Shown piece after piece: positions 7,230-16,197 of a DNA stretch of 19,455 nt. Each line of letters begins with the position of its first letter. The stretch's first letter is position 1. The DNA is taken from NCBI GenBank assembly GCA_900548545.1, contig URKX01000038.1, forward strand, positions 1 to 19,455. The letters run 5' to 3'. A program made the position numbers and the translations under genes. The notes under the pieces are model-generated. The model was not told where the DNA came from, ran no database searches, and saw only the letters and a program-made list of their open reading frames with translations. The DNA comes from an uncultured Oscillospiraceae bacterium (GTDB lineage Bacteria > Bacillota > Clostridia > Oscillospirales > Acutalibacteraceae).

Positions 7230-9252
7230 ACGGGGCATTGAAACCCTCAAGGGTGTGGGGGAAAAACGGAAAAAGCTCTTTGAAAAGCTGGGGGCTCCCA
7301 CTGTGGGGGATCTGCTGCGGCTGTATCCCCGGGCCTATGAGGACTGGAGCCTCCACACCCCCATTGCCGAAACGCCCTTAGGGGAAATGGCCGTGGTCAA
7401 GGCCACGGTGCTGCGCCGCCCCACGGAAACCAGGGTACGGGGCGGGAAACTGCTCTACAAAACCACGGTGTCCGACGGGGACAGCGACATGGCCCTGACC
7501 TTTTTCAACAACAAGTACATCCCCACCCTGCTGCGGGAAGGGGAAATGTACCTGTTCCGGGGCAAGGTCACCGGCACCCTGCTGCGGCGGGAGATGCTCT
7601 CCCCGGAGTTCCTGCCAGAGGCCAAAGAGCTGTCCATCCAGCCGGTGTACCCGGCCACGGCAGGGCTCTCCTCCCGGCAGATTGCGGCGGCGGTGCAAAA
7701 CGCACTTTCCCTGCTGCCCGAGCAGATCCGGGACCCCCTGCCGGACAGGCTGCGGGAGGAGTACCATCTGTGCACCCTGCGGTACGCCTTGGAAACCATC
7801 CACTTCCCCAAGACCCCGGAAGAGCTGGCCACCGCCCGGTTCCGGCTGACCTTTGAGGAGTTCCTTGTCTTACAGCTGGGGCTTTTGCGCATTAAAAGCG
7901 GCCGGAAAAGCGAGAACCTCCACCCCATCCCCAAGGCCTTCCCCGAAGGCTATGCCCGGCTGCTGCCCTTCCAGCTCACCGGGGCCCAGCGGCGGGCCAT
8001 CACCGAATCAGTGGAGGACATGGCAGGCCCCTCCCCCATGAACCGGCTGGTCCAAGGGGACGTGGGCAGCGGCAAGACAGCCGTGGCTGCCGCCCTTTGC
8101 TGGGCGGTGATCCAAAGCGGGATGCAGGCGGCCCTCATGGCCCCCACGGAAATTTTAGCCACCCAGCATTATCACTCCCTCAACGCCCTGCTGGAGCCTG
8201 CCCACATCACCTGCGCCCTGCTCACCGGGTCGGTGAAGGCGGCGGAAAAGAAAAAGATCTACAAGGCCCTCAGCGACGGGCGCATCCAGCTGGTCATTGG
8301 CACCCACGCCCTCATCAGCGACAAGGTGGAATTTCAAAACCTGGGCCTGGTCATCACCGACGAGCAGCACCGGTTTGGGGTGGGGCAGCGGTCGGCCCTG
8401 GCCCAGAAGGGGGCTTCCCCCCACCTGCTGGTGATGAGCGCCACCCCCATCCCCCGCACCCTGGCCTTGATGGTCTACGGCGACCTGGATATCTCCGTGC
8501 TGGACGAGCTGCCTCCCGGCCGGCAAAAGATCGAAACCTACCTCATTGACCCGGCAAAACGGGCCAGGGCTTTCGGCTATGTCCAACGCCACCTGGACGC
8601 CGGCCGGCAGGGGTACCTGATCTGCCCCCTGATCGAGGAGGACGAAAGCGGCATGATGAGCGTCACCCAGTATGGGGAGCTGGTGAAAAAGGCCTTCCCC
8701 ACCGCCACCGTGGGGCTGCTCCACGGGAAGATGAAGCCCGCCGAAAAGGAACAGGTGATGGAGGACTTCTCCCAGGGGAAAACCCAGCTGCTGGTGTCCA
8801 CCACCGTGGTGGAAGTGGGGGTGGACGTGCCCAACGCCGTGATCATGGTCATTGAAAACGCTGAGCGGTACGGGCTTTCCCAGCTGCACCAGCTGCGGGG
8901 GCGCATCGGCCGGGGGAAGTACCAGTCCACCTGCATCCTCATCACCGATGCCCAAAACGAGGACACCCTCAAGCGGCTAAAGCTGTTCCGGGACACGGCG
9001 GACGGGTTTCAAATCGCCGAGGCAGACTTGAAACTGCGGGGCCCCGGGGACTTTTTCGGCCAGCGGCAGCACGGCCTGCCCCAGCTGAAGATCGCCGACA
9101 TGACCACCGACATGGAAGTGCTGCGGCAAGCCCAGGCCTGCGCCAAAAAGCTGTTGGCGCAAAACGCCCTGGAACTGCCGGAGTACAAAGGCCTGCGGGG
9201 GGAGATCCGTCGGCTGTTCGCCAAAACTGGCGGCGAAGGCGTGGTGCTGTAG
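7213..9252 (+). CDS. recG: ATP-dependent DNA helicase RecG
   Basis: Double-strand DNA translocase that remodels stalled replication forks and Holliday junctions. ATG 7213 has AAGGAGG a few bases upstream and lies inside the end of the preceding kinase gene. The 679-residue length is normal. Order: N-terminal HhH-like/OB wedge domain (GIETLKGVGEKRKKLFEKLG, then the OB fold to about 180), then the SF2 helicase motor: Walker A GDVGSGKT (282-289), motif Ia APTEILA, DEQH box (383-386) followed by RFGVGQR, motif III MSATPIPRTLAL, motif V STTVVEVGVDVPNA, motif VI QLRGRIGRG (560-568), and the C-terminal RecG tail. All motor motifs are intact. Confidence 0.98.
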   Translation: MASLFERGIETLKGVGEKRKKLFEKLGAPTVGDLLRLYPRAYEDWSLHTPIAETPLGEMAVVKATVLRRPTETRVRGGKLLYKTTVSDGDSDMALTFFNNKYIPTLLREGEMYLFRGKVTGTLLRREMLSPEFLPEAKELSIQPVYPATAGLSSRQIAAAVQNALSLLPEQIRDPLPDRLREEYHLCTLRYALETIHFPKTPEELATARFRLTFEEFLVLQLGLLRIKSGRKSENLHPIPKAFPEGYARLLPFQLTGAQRRAITESVEDMAGPSPMNRLVQGDVGSGKTAVAAALCWAVIQSGMQAALMAPTEILATQHYHSLNALLEPAHITCALLTGSVKAAEKKKIYKALSDGRIQLVIGTHALISDKVEFQNLGLVITDEQHRFGVGQRSALAQKGASPHLLVMSATPIPRTLALMVYGDLDISVLDELPPGRQKIETYLIDPAKRARAFGYVQRHLDAGRQGYLICPLIEEDESGMMSVTQYGELVKKAFPTATVGLLHGKMKPAEKEQVMEDFSQGKTQLLVSTTVVEVGVDVPNAVIMVIENAERYGLSQLHQLRGRIGRGKYQSTCILITDAQNEDTLKRLKLFRDTADGFQIAEADLKLRGPGDFFGQRQHGLPQLKIADMTTDMEVLRQAQACAKKLLAQNALELPEYKGLRGEIRRLFAKTGGEGVVL

Positions 9253-9325
9253 CCATCCAGGGATGCTTTCCACCCAGCAAGGAGGCGGGGAATAGCTGAC
9301 TTCTCCAGAGCGAACGATAGAAAAG

Positions 9326-9363
9326 AAAAAAGGGCTGTTGCCACATGGCAGCAGTCCCTTTTT
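9326..9363. terminator. Shared terminator between convergent recG and the carboxypeptidase gene
   Basis: AAAAGGGCTGTTGCC, 4-nt loop ACAT, GGCAGCAGTCCCTTTTT: a stem with one bulged base and one G-T pair, flanked by an A run on the left and a T run on the right, so it can work in both directions. It lies 74 nt after recG and 7 nt after the end of the leftward gene. Confidence 0.88.
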
Positions 9364-9369
9364 ATCTTG

Positions 9370-10881
9370 TTACAGGTCCCGGTACTTGCGCACACGGCGC
9401 AGCTGTTTTTGCTTCCTGCGGTACAACAGGATCAAGATGATATAAACGATGATCAGCAGCAGGATGATGCCCATGATGATCAAAAACCAGGGGGAGGTGA
9501 GCACGGAGGTGCCCTGGCTGATGAATTGGAGCATCTCGCTGCGGGCCACGCTCTCCGCGGCCACTAAGGTCACTGTAGCAATGGCCTCCCCGGCGTAGCT
9601 CATGGTGGCGGTGCCCACTTCCTGGCCCCGCTCCACCGGCGCCTGGACGCTCTCCGGCACATCCACCGTGACAATGATACTAGAGAGGTCCACGCTCTTG
9701 GGCAGCATCACCGACACGTTGTCCTTGGCCACCAGCTGGAGGGTGTCCTTCTGCCAGGCGTAGTCCAGGGTCACTTCGGTGAGGATGTCCCCCTGGGCGG
9801 CAATGGTCTTGCTCTCCAGCTGGGTCAACGCCCAGCGGAACAGGGAGGCGGCATCCAGCATTTCCCCGTGGAGGTCCGAATCCACCGAGGGACAGCCTAA
9901 ACAACACACCACGTAGGTATACCCATAGGCGGAGGCCGATGCCACAATGCAGTAGCCCGCCTGGTCGTGGGAGCCGGTCTTGATGCCGGTGGCGTAGGTG
10001 TAGTAGTAGTTATAGCCGTCGTTGCCCAGGGAGTTGGTCAGCATCCGGTTGGTGGTGGAGCAGGCCCGGACGTTGTCCGGTTCATCCACTGGGTGGTACT
10101 CATAATAGGCGGTGCCGGTGATCTCGGTAAAGTGGGGCAGGCTCATGGCGTATTTGGCGATGGTCACCATGTCCCGGGCGGTGGAGTAATGGTTTTCATT
10201 GTGCAGGCCGTGCGGGTTGGTGAAGTGGGTGTTGACGCATCCCAGCTCTTGGGCCTTCTGGTTCATCAAGTCTACAAAATAGCTGCGGCCGGTGTAATCG
10301 CTGCCGTCAAAGCCCTCTTCCCCATAGGCCGGGGCCAACTCCCCGGAGGAGCTACCGGTGCCGCTGGCGGCAGCTTCGGGGTCGTCCCCCGCGTTGGCCA
10401 CGTTCCCCCCGGTGATCTGCCCCTGGGCATACAGCTGGTCCACATACTTGGCCAGGGTCAAGGCGGCGTTGTTGCCCGAAGGCACCATCATCAGGTAGAG
10501 CATATCCAGGCCGGTGTAGGTTTCCCCCACATCGAAGGTGGCCACCGAGCTGCCTGTGCCGGAAAGCTCGTCCACCACGCTTTGGGGGATGGTGATCCGG
10601 GCGTTTTCAATGTCGGGGATGTTCTCATAGGCCACAATATAGGTCATGATCTTGGTCAGGGACGCCATGGGCAGCTGCTCGTCGGCGTTGTCGCTGTACA
10701 CCACCGTGTCCGTGTCCAGGTTGAGCATGAGATAGGCCTTGCAATGGGGGCCGCCGGGGTTGTTCTCGGTATCCTGGTCCCAGGTGTAGTCAAAGCCCTC
10801 CGCCGAAACAGGGACCGCCAGGGCCGTGAGCAGGCACAGGGCCGCCATCCAGCCGGCCAGCCATCGGTATACGTTCTTCAT
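9370..10881 (-). CDS. D-alanyl-D-alanine carboxypeptidase (PBP5/DacA type)
   Basis: Penicillin-binding peptidase S11 that trims the terminal D-Ala of peptidoglycan stem peptides outside the membrane. ATG 10881 with GGAGGG upstream. 503 residues: signal peptide (1-27, cleavage near VSA-EG), catalytic SLTK (S74, K77), SGN (135-137), KTGS (301-304), all three active-site motifs. Between SGN and the 'RSYFVDLMN' segment is an acidic, Gly/Ser/Ala-rich insert (about 157-198) that looks flexible. The C terminus has a true membrane helix (about 465-487) and an Arg/Lys-rich cytoplasmic tail, rather than the amphipathic anchor of classic DacA. It is transcribed divergently from sbcD. Which sporulation or vegetative paralogue (dacA, dacB, dacF) it represents cannot be told from the sequence. 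Confidence 0.93.
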   Translation of the reverse strand: MKNVYRWLAGWMAALCLLTALAVPVSAEGFDYTWDQDTENNPGGPHCKAYLMLNLDTDTVVYSDNADEQLPMASLTKIMTYIVAYENIPDIENARITIPQSVVDELSGTGSSVATFDVGETYTGLDMLYLMMVPSGNNAALTLAKYVDQLYAQGQITGGNVANAGDDPEAAASGTGSSSGELAPAYGEEGFDGSDYTGRSYFVDLMNQKAQELGCVNTHFTNPHGLHNENHYSTARDMVTIAKYAMSLPHFTEITGTAYYEYHPVDEPDNVRACSTTNRMLTNSLGNDGYNYYYTYATGIKTGSHDQAGYCIVASASAYGYTYVVCCLGCPSVDSDLHGEMLDAASLFRWALTQLESKTIAAQGDILTEVTLDYAWQKDTLQLVAKDNVSVMLPKSVDLSSIIVTVDVPESVQAPVERGQEVGTATMSYAGEAIATVTLVAAESVARSEMLQFISQGTSVLTSPWFLIIMGIILLLIIVYIILILLYRRKQKQLRRVRKYRDL

Positions 10882-10992
10882 AAGCGGGTTTTCCCTCCAT
10901 TTTCCAGAGGCCCAAGGCCCCTTAAACTCTGAAAATAGGCAAACTGCCCTTTGCTTTTAAAAAAATCCCACCTACCCATTTTGCCCGATCTG

Positions 10993-11001
10993 TGCTAAAA
11001 T
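10993..11001 (+). promoter_or_regulatory. Possible extended -10 promoter for sbcDC operon
   Basis: TGCTAAAAT in the 224-nt divergent gap (TG at 10993-10994, -10 TAAAAT 10996-11001). No good -35 lies 17 nt upstream, so the call rests on the extended -10 alone. A clear promoter for the leftward carboxypeptidase was not found. Confidence 0.25.
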
Positions 11002-11105
11002 GGGGATGTTAGTTTACCATAAAGTAATTTCCCTTTCATTGTATCGTATTTCCCGCAAAAAGGAAAGCCCATCCATTGGAAAAAATTTTGAAAAGGAGGC
11101 CTCCC

Positions 11106-12233
11106 ATGAAGCTGTTCCACACCTCCGACTGGCATCTGGGCCGGATGCTCTACGGCCGCAGCCTTTTGGAAGACCAGCGGTGGTTTTTGCAGCAGGTGTT
11201 CCTCCCGGCGGTGGAGCGGGAACGCCCTGCCTGCGTGCTCATCGCCGGGGACGTGTACGACCGGCAGATCGCCCCGGTGGAGGCCATCCAGCTGTTTGAC
11301 GAAACCCTGTTGGGGCTGCTGGAGCTGGGCGCCACCGTGTGCGTGATCTCCGGCAACCACGACGGCGCCGGCCGCATGGCCCTGTTGAAATCCGCCCTGC
11401 GCCGCAGCGGCGCCATCTTTGCCACTACCCTGGAGGACGCCTTTTCCCCGGTAGAGCTGGAGGAAAACGGGGAGAGGCTGCAGCTGTTCCTCCTGCCCTA
11501 CTTTGACGCCGCCCAAGCCCGGGATTTCCTGGGGGACGACAGCCTCCGGGGGGAGGGGCCCTGCGCCCAGGCCCTGCTGGAGCGTCTGCTGCCCCTGTTC
11601 CAGCCCAGGGCGGGACACGTGCTGGTATCCCACTGTTTTGCGGCGGGAAGCCAGGTGTCCGACTCGGAAACCACCCTGTTTGTGGGGGGCAGCGGCCAAG
11701 TGCCCACCTCCGCCTTCGACCCCTTTGACTACGCCGCCCTGGGCCACCTTCACGGCCCCCAGAAGGCCGGCGCCAAGGGGAGGTACTCCGGGTCGCCGCT
11801 GAAGTACTCCATCGACGAGGAGCACCAGCAAAAGGGGTATGTGTCCCTCAGCTGGGACGGCAAGGAGATGGGCCAAGAGTTTGTCCCCTGCCCGCCTTTG
11901 CGGGACGTGCGCCGGGTCCAGGGGCTGTTTGCAGACCTGCTGGCCGCCGGGGAACAGCACCCCTGTGAGGACTATATGGAGCTGGTGCTCACCGACAACG
12001 CCCCAGTACTGCTGGCGGCAGAGCGGCTGCGGCCTTTCTATCCCAACCTGCTGGCAGTGAGCAACCCCTGGGTGGCTACGGGCACCACCGGGGAACGTGC
12101 CTCCCAGCTGAAAGGAAAGGATGAAGCCACGGTATTTTCCACCTTCCTGAAAGAGGTGTGCCAAACAGAGCCCACTCCCGGGGACCTGGAACTGTTCCGG
12201 GAGATTTTGGGGGATATCCAAGGGGAGGGCTAA
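11106..12233 (+). CDS. sbcD: Exonuclease subunit SbcD (Mre11-like)
   Basis: Nuclease subunit of the SbcCD complex, which cuts DNA hairpins and protein-blocked ends with Mn2+. ATG 11106 follows AAGGAGG by a few bases; an upstream in-frame start at 11076 has no ribosome site. 375 residues with the full phosphoesterase set: HTSDWHLGR (D8, H10), GDVYDR (D49), GNHDGAGR (N84, H85, D86), SHCF (H176) and GHLHGPQ (H214, H216). The C-terminal capping region (about 270-375) is less conserved, as usual. sbcC starts 23 nt downstream. Confidence 0.97.
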   Translation: MKLFHTSDWHLGRMLYGRSLLEDQRWFLQQVFLPAVERERPACVLIAGDVYDRQIAPVEAIQLFDETLLGLLELGATVCVISGNHDGAGRMALLKSALRRSGAIFATTLEDAFSPVELEENGERLQLFLLPYFDAAQARDFLGDDSLRGEGPCAQALLERLLPLFQPRAGHVLVSHCFAAGSQVSDSETTLFVGGSGQVPTSAFDPFDYAALGHLHGPQKAGAKGRYSGSPLKYSIDEEHQQKGYVSLSWDGKEMGQEFVPCPPLRDVRRVQGLFADLLAAGEQHPCEDYMELVLTDNAPVLLAAERLRPFYPNLLAVSNPWVATGTTGERASQLKGKDEATVFSTFLKEVCQTEPTPGDLELFREILGDIQGEG

Positions 12234-12256
12234 ACCACGGGAAAGGAGGGCTGCCC

Positions 12257-15004
12257 ATGCGGCCTTTGCGACTGGAATTGCAGGCTTTCGGGCCTTATCT
12301 GGAAAAAACGGAACTGGACCTGACCCAGTTCCAGGAGAGCGGGCTGTTTTTGATCTCCGGCCCCACCGGCGGGGGGAAAACCTCCCTGCTGGACGCCATG
12401 TGCTTTGCCTTGTATTGCAGGGCCACCGGGGGCAAGCGAAGCTTTTCCGGGATGCGCTGTATGAGCGCCCCCCAGGAGCTGCCCACCCTGGTGGAGTTTG
12501 ACTTTGCCCTGCAAGGGGAGCGTTACCGGTTCCGCCGCAGCCAGTTCACCCACGTGAAACGGAACACCAAGCTCCCCGAGCTGCGGGAAAGCCACGAGTG
12601 CTTCCAACAGATAGACGGGGATTGGAAGCTTTTGGAAAGCGGCAGTGAAAGCGCGGTACGCCGCCGGGCCGAGGAGCTGCTGCACTTAACCTGCGAGCAG
12701 TTCTCCCAGGTGATCGTACTGCCCCAGGGGGATTTCCTGCGGCTGCTGCGGGCCAACTCCAAGGACAAGGGGGAAATGCTGAAGACCCTGTTCTCCGCCG
12801 GGGTGTGGCAGGAGGTGGCTGACCGCTTCCACCAGCGGGAACGGACTTTGGAGGACCAGGGGAAGCAGTCCACCGCCCTGCGGGCCTCCCTGCTGCAAAA
12901 GGAGGGCTGCGACACCACCCAGGCCTTGGAGGAAAAAGCCGCCGCCCTGGCCCAGGGGGAGGAACGCCTCCGGGCCCAAAGCGCTGCTGGCGCCAAAGAA
13001 CTGGAACAGGCGGAAGGGCTGCTTCAGGCAGCGGAAACCTATGCCCGGCTGGAAAAAGCCTATCAGGAGGCCCTGGCAGCTTTTCAAAAGAACCAGGCAG
13101 CCTGCAACCAGTTGAAGGGGACCGCCCCCCAGTGGGAACAGAAGCGTTGCCAGGCCCAGGCCCTGCGGGAGCAGGCGGTGGCCCTGGCCCAGGAGGGCGC
13201 CCAGCTTTCCCAGCGGAGAGAAGAGCTGCTCCGGGCTGAAACCGCCGGGCAGCAGGCAGCCGCCACTTGGAACCAGGTGGAACGCCAGAAAAAGTCCCTG
13301 GAGGAGCTCTCCCAGCAGGCCAACCAGCTGGCCCAGCGGCTGGAAAAGGGCAATGCCTTCCTGAAGGGCTGTGAGGAGGCCGCCACCAAGCTCCCCGGGC
13401 TGCTGGAACAACGCCAAGCCTTGGAAAAGCTGGCCTCTGCCTGGGAGGAGCTCTCCCGCCGGGAGGCCCGCTGCCAAGAGGCGCAAACCGCTCTGGAAGC
13501 CGCCCAGCAGGCCGCCAGGCAAAAGCAGGTGCTGCTGGAAACCCTCACCCAGCGGCTGGAACACCAAGAGGCCCTGCTGCGGAAAAACGCAGCCCTAGAG
13601 CTTTCCCACACCCTGCGGGAAGGGGCGCCCTGCCCAGTGTGCGGGTCGGTGCACCACCCCAGCCCCGCCCAGGGGGAAGAAAGCCTACTGGACCCCAAAC
13701 AAACAGAGGCCCTGCGGCAAGAGGAACGGGCCGCCCGCCAGGCACACGTAAATGCCGCTGCCCTAGCGGGTTCCCGGGAAACGGAAGCCACTCAGGCCCA
13801 GGAGGCCGCCGCCCAACAGCGGGCGCTCTGCCGGGAAACCGCCGCGCCCCTGGGCGGGATCGGCCCAGAAACCTGCGACCGTCAGTTTCAGGAAGCCAGC
13901 GCCCAAGCGGAGGCAGCCAAGCGGGACGCCGCCCGGCTAGAAGCCGCCAAGGGCAAGATCCAGGCCTTGGAAAAGGAGCGGGAAACCTGCCAGCAGCAGG
14001 CCGCTACCCTGCGGGAGCGGCTCTCCGCCCTGACCGCCCAGGCCCAAGAGCTGGATCGCCGCGCCCAAGAGGCCCGGGCCGCCTGCGCAGGGCTAGATGG
14101 GAAAGCGTTGGAGGAGGCCATCCAGCAAAGGCGCAAGGAATACCAGGCCAGGGAACAGGCGGCGGCCCAGCTGCTGAAAGAGGCCCAAGAGGGGGAAACC
14201 CAGCTGGAGCGGGCCAAAACCGCCTTGGGGCTGTCCCAGGGAGCCCTGGAGAAGGCCCAGTCCCAGTGGAAAGAATGCCCCACCCCCTGGGAAGAGCCTC
14301 CCCCACTGGAACCGCTTCGCCAGCGCTGCCAGACCCTGCGCCGGGAAAACCTGGCCCGCCGGGAGGAACTGGGCAAAACCGCCAGCCTGCTGCAAACGGT
14401 AAAAGCCACCCTGGAACAGGTGGGCAGCCTGGACAGGGAACTGGCCGGGCTGGAAGAAAAGCTCTCCCAGGTGGCCAGGCTCTCCAAGTCCCTTTCAGGG
14501 GCCAACCCCCTGAAAATGCCCATTTTACAGTACGTGCTCAGCATCATGCTGGACGAGGTGCTTCTCAGCGCCAACCGGTTTTTCTCCACCCTCAGCCGGG
14601 GCCGCTACGCCCTGCGCCTGATGGAGGGCCCCAAGGGGGGCAACGCCTTGGGCGGGCTGGACTTGGAAGTGCTGGACGGCGCCTCCATGCTGCCCCGGTC
14701 CATTGAAACACTGTCCGGCGGGGAGCAGTTTTTGGCCTCCCTGTCCCTGGCCTTTGGGCTTTCCGACGTGGTGCAGAACCACTCCGGCGCGGTGCGGCTT
14801 GACTCCCTGTTCATCGACGAGGGCTTTGGCAGCCTGGACGGGGAAACCCTGGACACCGCCATGAAAGCCCTCTCCATGCTGCAAACCAGCGGCCGGCTGG
14901 TGGGGATCATCTCCCACGTGTCGGAGCTGAAAAACCGCATCCCCTGTCAAATCCAAGTCACCCGGGACGCCGCCGGCTTTTCCCACGCCGCCATCCGGCT
15001 GTGA
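12257..15004 (+). CDS. sbcC: Exonuclease subunit SbcC (Rad50-like ATPase)
   Basis: SMC-like ATPase partner of SbcD. ATG 12257 has AAAGGAGGG upstream; longer in-frame starts run back into sbcD and lack a ribosome site. 915 residues, somewhat shorter than the usual 1000-1050, the difference lying in the coiled-coil arms. Order: N-terminal ATPase half with Walker A GPTGGGKTS (35-43) and the Q-loop region 'QVIVLPQGDFLRLL'; coiled coil 1, very rich in Gln/Ala/Glu; zinc hook CPVC (C459, C462) that dimerises the arms; coiled coil 2; C-terminal half with the ABC signature LSGGEQ (819-824), Walker B LFIDEGFGSLD (D854, E855) and a D-loop. All ATPase motifs are intact. Confidence 0.97.
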   Translation: MRPLRLELQAFGPYLEKTELDLTQFQESGLFLISGPTGGGKTSLLDAMCFALYCRATGGKRSFSGMRCMSAPQELPTLVEFDFALQGERYRFRRSQFTHVKRNTKLPELRESHECFQQIDGDWKLLESGSESAVRRRAEELLHLTCEQFSQVIVLPQGDFLRLLRANSKDKGEMLKTLFSAGVWQEVADRFHQRERTLEDQGKQSTALRASLLQKEGCDTTQALEEKAAALAQGEERLRAQSAAGAKELEQAEGLLQAAETYARLEKAYQEALAAFQKNQAACNQLKGTAPQWEQKRCQAQALREQAVALAQEGAQLSQRREELLRAETAGQQAAATWNQVERQKKSLEELSQQANQLAQRLEKGNAFLKGCEEAATKLPGLLEQRQALEKLASAWEELSRREARCQEAQTALEAAQQAARQKQVLLETLTQRLEHQEALLRKNAALELSHTLREGAPCPVCGSVHHPSPAQGEESLLDPKQTEALRQEERAARQAHVNAAALAGSRETEATQAQEAAAQQRALCRETAAPLGGIGPETCDRQFQEASAQAEAAKRDAARLEAAKGKIQALEKERETCQQQAATLRERLSALTAQAQELDRRAQEARAACAGLDGKALEEAIQQRRKEYQAREQAAAQLLKEAQEGETQLERAKTALGLSQGALEKAQSQWKECPTPWEEPPPLEPLRQRCQTLRRENLARREELGKTASLLQTVKATLEQVGSLDRELAGLEEKLSQVARLSKSLSGANPLKMPILQYVLSIMLDEVLLSANRFFSTLSRGRYALRLMEGPKGGNALGGLDLEVLDGASMLPRSIETLSGGEQFLASLSLAFGLSDVVQNHSGAVRLDSLFIDEGFGSLDGETLDTAMKALSMLQTSGRLVGIISHVSELKNRIPCQIQVTRDAAGFSHAAIRL

Positions 15005-15030
15005 CCAACCGAGAGAAAGGAAGGAGTTCC

Positions 15031-15750
15031 ATGAAAGTCACCTTTATCTATCACAGCTCCTACTTTGTGGAGCTGGATCACTGCTGCCTGCTGTTCGACT
15101 ACTACCAGGGGAACATCCCCCAGGTGGACAAACCCCTGTATGTCTTCGCCAGCCACAGCCACGGGGACCACTTCTCCCCCGCCATCTTCCAGCTGGCCCA
15201 GGAGGGAAAAGAAGTCCACTACCTGCTCTCCGATGATATCTCCCCCCGGCAGGTGCCGGAGGAGCTGAAAGATCAGGTCACCTTTGTAGCCCCCCGCTCC
15301 TTCTATGAGGTGGGAGAGCTGAAAGTGGCCACACTGCGCTCCACTGACATGGGGGTGGCCTTCCTGGTACAGTGCCAGGGCAAGCGCATTTACCACGCCG
15401 GGGATCTGAACTGCTGGGTGTGGGACGGCGCCCCCCGGTTCCAAAACGACCAGATGGAGGCCCAGTACCAAGAGGAGCTGGAACTGCTGGCGGACAAGGA
15501 CATCCACGTGGCCTTTGTGCCCCTGGACCCCCGCCAGGAGGCGGACTTTGACCTGGGCATGAAGTACTTTTTCCAGGCCGGCGGGGCGGAATATGTGTTC
15601 CCCATGCATATGTGGGGGGATTACACCGTGGTGCCGCTGTTCAAATCCACCCCCACCTACCGGGAATACGCCCCCCATGTGATGGACGTGTCCCGGCCGG
15701 GACAGACCTTTGACCTGCCCGAAACCCCTGACCAACCGAAAGGAGCATGA
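15031..15750 (+). CDS. Metallo-beta-lactamase-fold hydrolase
   Basis: 239 residues from ATG 15031, with GGAAGGAG upstream, 26 nt after sbcC. The metal motif SHSHGDHF (H42, H44, D46, H47) is complete, followed by YHAGDLN (D125) and PMHMWGDY (H193). The usual third-strand histidine seems to be replaced by the 'STDMG' segment (D106), which from memory is seen in a Clostridial subgroup, so one metal site may be altered. The fold resembles UPF0173/UlaG-like lactonases rather than RNases or true beta-lactamases (no signal peptide, cytoplasmic). Substrate unknown. Its placement in the sbcDC operon is shown by spacing alone and does not prove a DNA-repair role. Confidence 0.8.
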   Translation: MKVTFIYHSSYFVELDHCCLLFDYYQGNIPQVDKPLYVFASHSHGDHFSPAIFQLAQEGKEVHYLLSDDISPRQVPEELKDQVTFVAPRSFYEVGELKVATLRSTDMGVAFLVQCQGKRIYHAGDLNCWVWDGAPRFQNDQMEAQYQEELELLADKDIHVAFVPLDPRQEADFDLGMKYFFQAGGAEYVFPMHMWGDYTVVPLFKSTPTYREYAPHVMDVSRPGQTFDLPETPDQPKGA

Positions 15751-15752
15751 CC

Positions 15753-16121
15753 ATGCAATTCCAATTTGACCACAACAACCTAAACGTGCTGGATTTGGAG
15801 CGCTCTGTGGAGTTCTACAAGAAGGCCCTGGGGCTGCAAGAGCTCAAGCGCACCGAAGCCGGCGACCACAGCTTTACCCTGGTGTTTTTAGGGGACGGCT
15901 CCACCCGCCACAGGCTGGAGCTCACCTGGCTGCGGGACCGGAAAGAGCCCTACAACCTGGGGGACAATGAAATCCACCTGTGCTTCACCGTGGACGACTA
16001 TGAGGCTGCCCACCAGCTTCACCAGGAGATGGGCTGCATCTGCTTTGAAAACGAGGCCATGGGCCTGTACTTTATCAACGACCCGGACGGCTACTGGACG
16101 GAAATCGTCCCCGCCAAGTAA
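15753..16121 (+). CDS. VOC-family glyoxalase I-like metalloenzyme
   Basis: Vicinal-oxygen-chelate protein, likely a lactoylglutathione-lyase type enzyme or a relative detoxifying alpha-ketoaldehydes. The start at ATG 15753 is preferred because AGGAG (15741-15745) is 7 nt away; the ATG at 15747 would be only 1 nt from it. 122 residues in two beta-alpha-beta-beta-beta halves. The four metal ligands of glyoxalase I appear to be present: H7 (DHNNLNV), E57 (LELTW), H75 (IHLCF) and E117 (WTEIVP). It starts 2 nt after the hydrolase stop codon, so the two are surely co-translated. The thiol cofactor and substrate are not determined by sequence. Confidence 0.85.
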   Translation: MQFQFDHNNLNVLDLERSVEFYKKALGLQELKRTEAGDHSFTLVFLGDGSTRHRLELTWLRDRKEPYNLGDNEIHLCFTVDDYEAAHQLHQEMGCICFENEAMGLYFINDPDGYWTEIVPAK

Positions 16122-16140
16122 GCGCGTTTTTCCCAAACAG

Positions 16141-16190
16141 AAAACAGGAGTGCCGCAAATTTCCTGGTTGCGGCACTCCTGTTTTATTTT
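16141..16190. terminator. Bidirectional terminator between glyoxalase-like gene and flippase gene
   Basis: A perfect 15-bp stem ACAGGAGTGCCGCAA / TTGCGGCACTCCTGT (16144-16158, 16168-16182), 9-nt loop, followed rightward by TTTATTTTT and leftward by TTTTCTGTTT. It closes the sbcDC operon and also the leftward flippase gene, whose stop is 8 nt away. Confidence 0.95.
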
Positions 16191-16197
16191 TCATGGT

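Noticed and set aside
13639..14706. Pro/Gly/Arg-rich open frame of 355 codons within sbcC
   Set aside because: It is in another frame of the coiled-coil region of sbcC; its composition is typical of out-of-frame GC-rich DNA.
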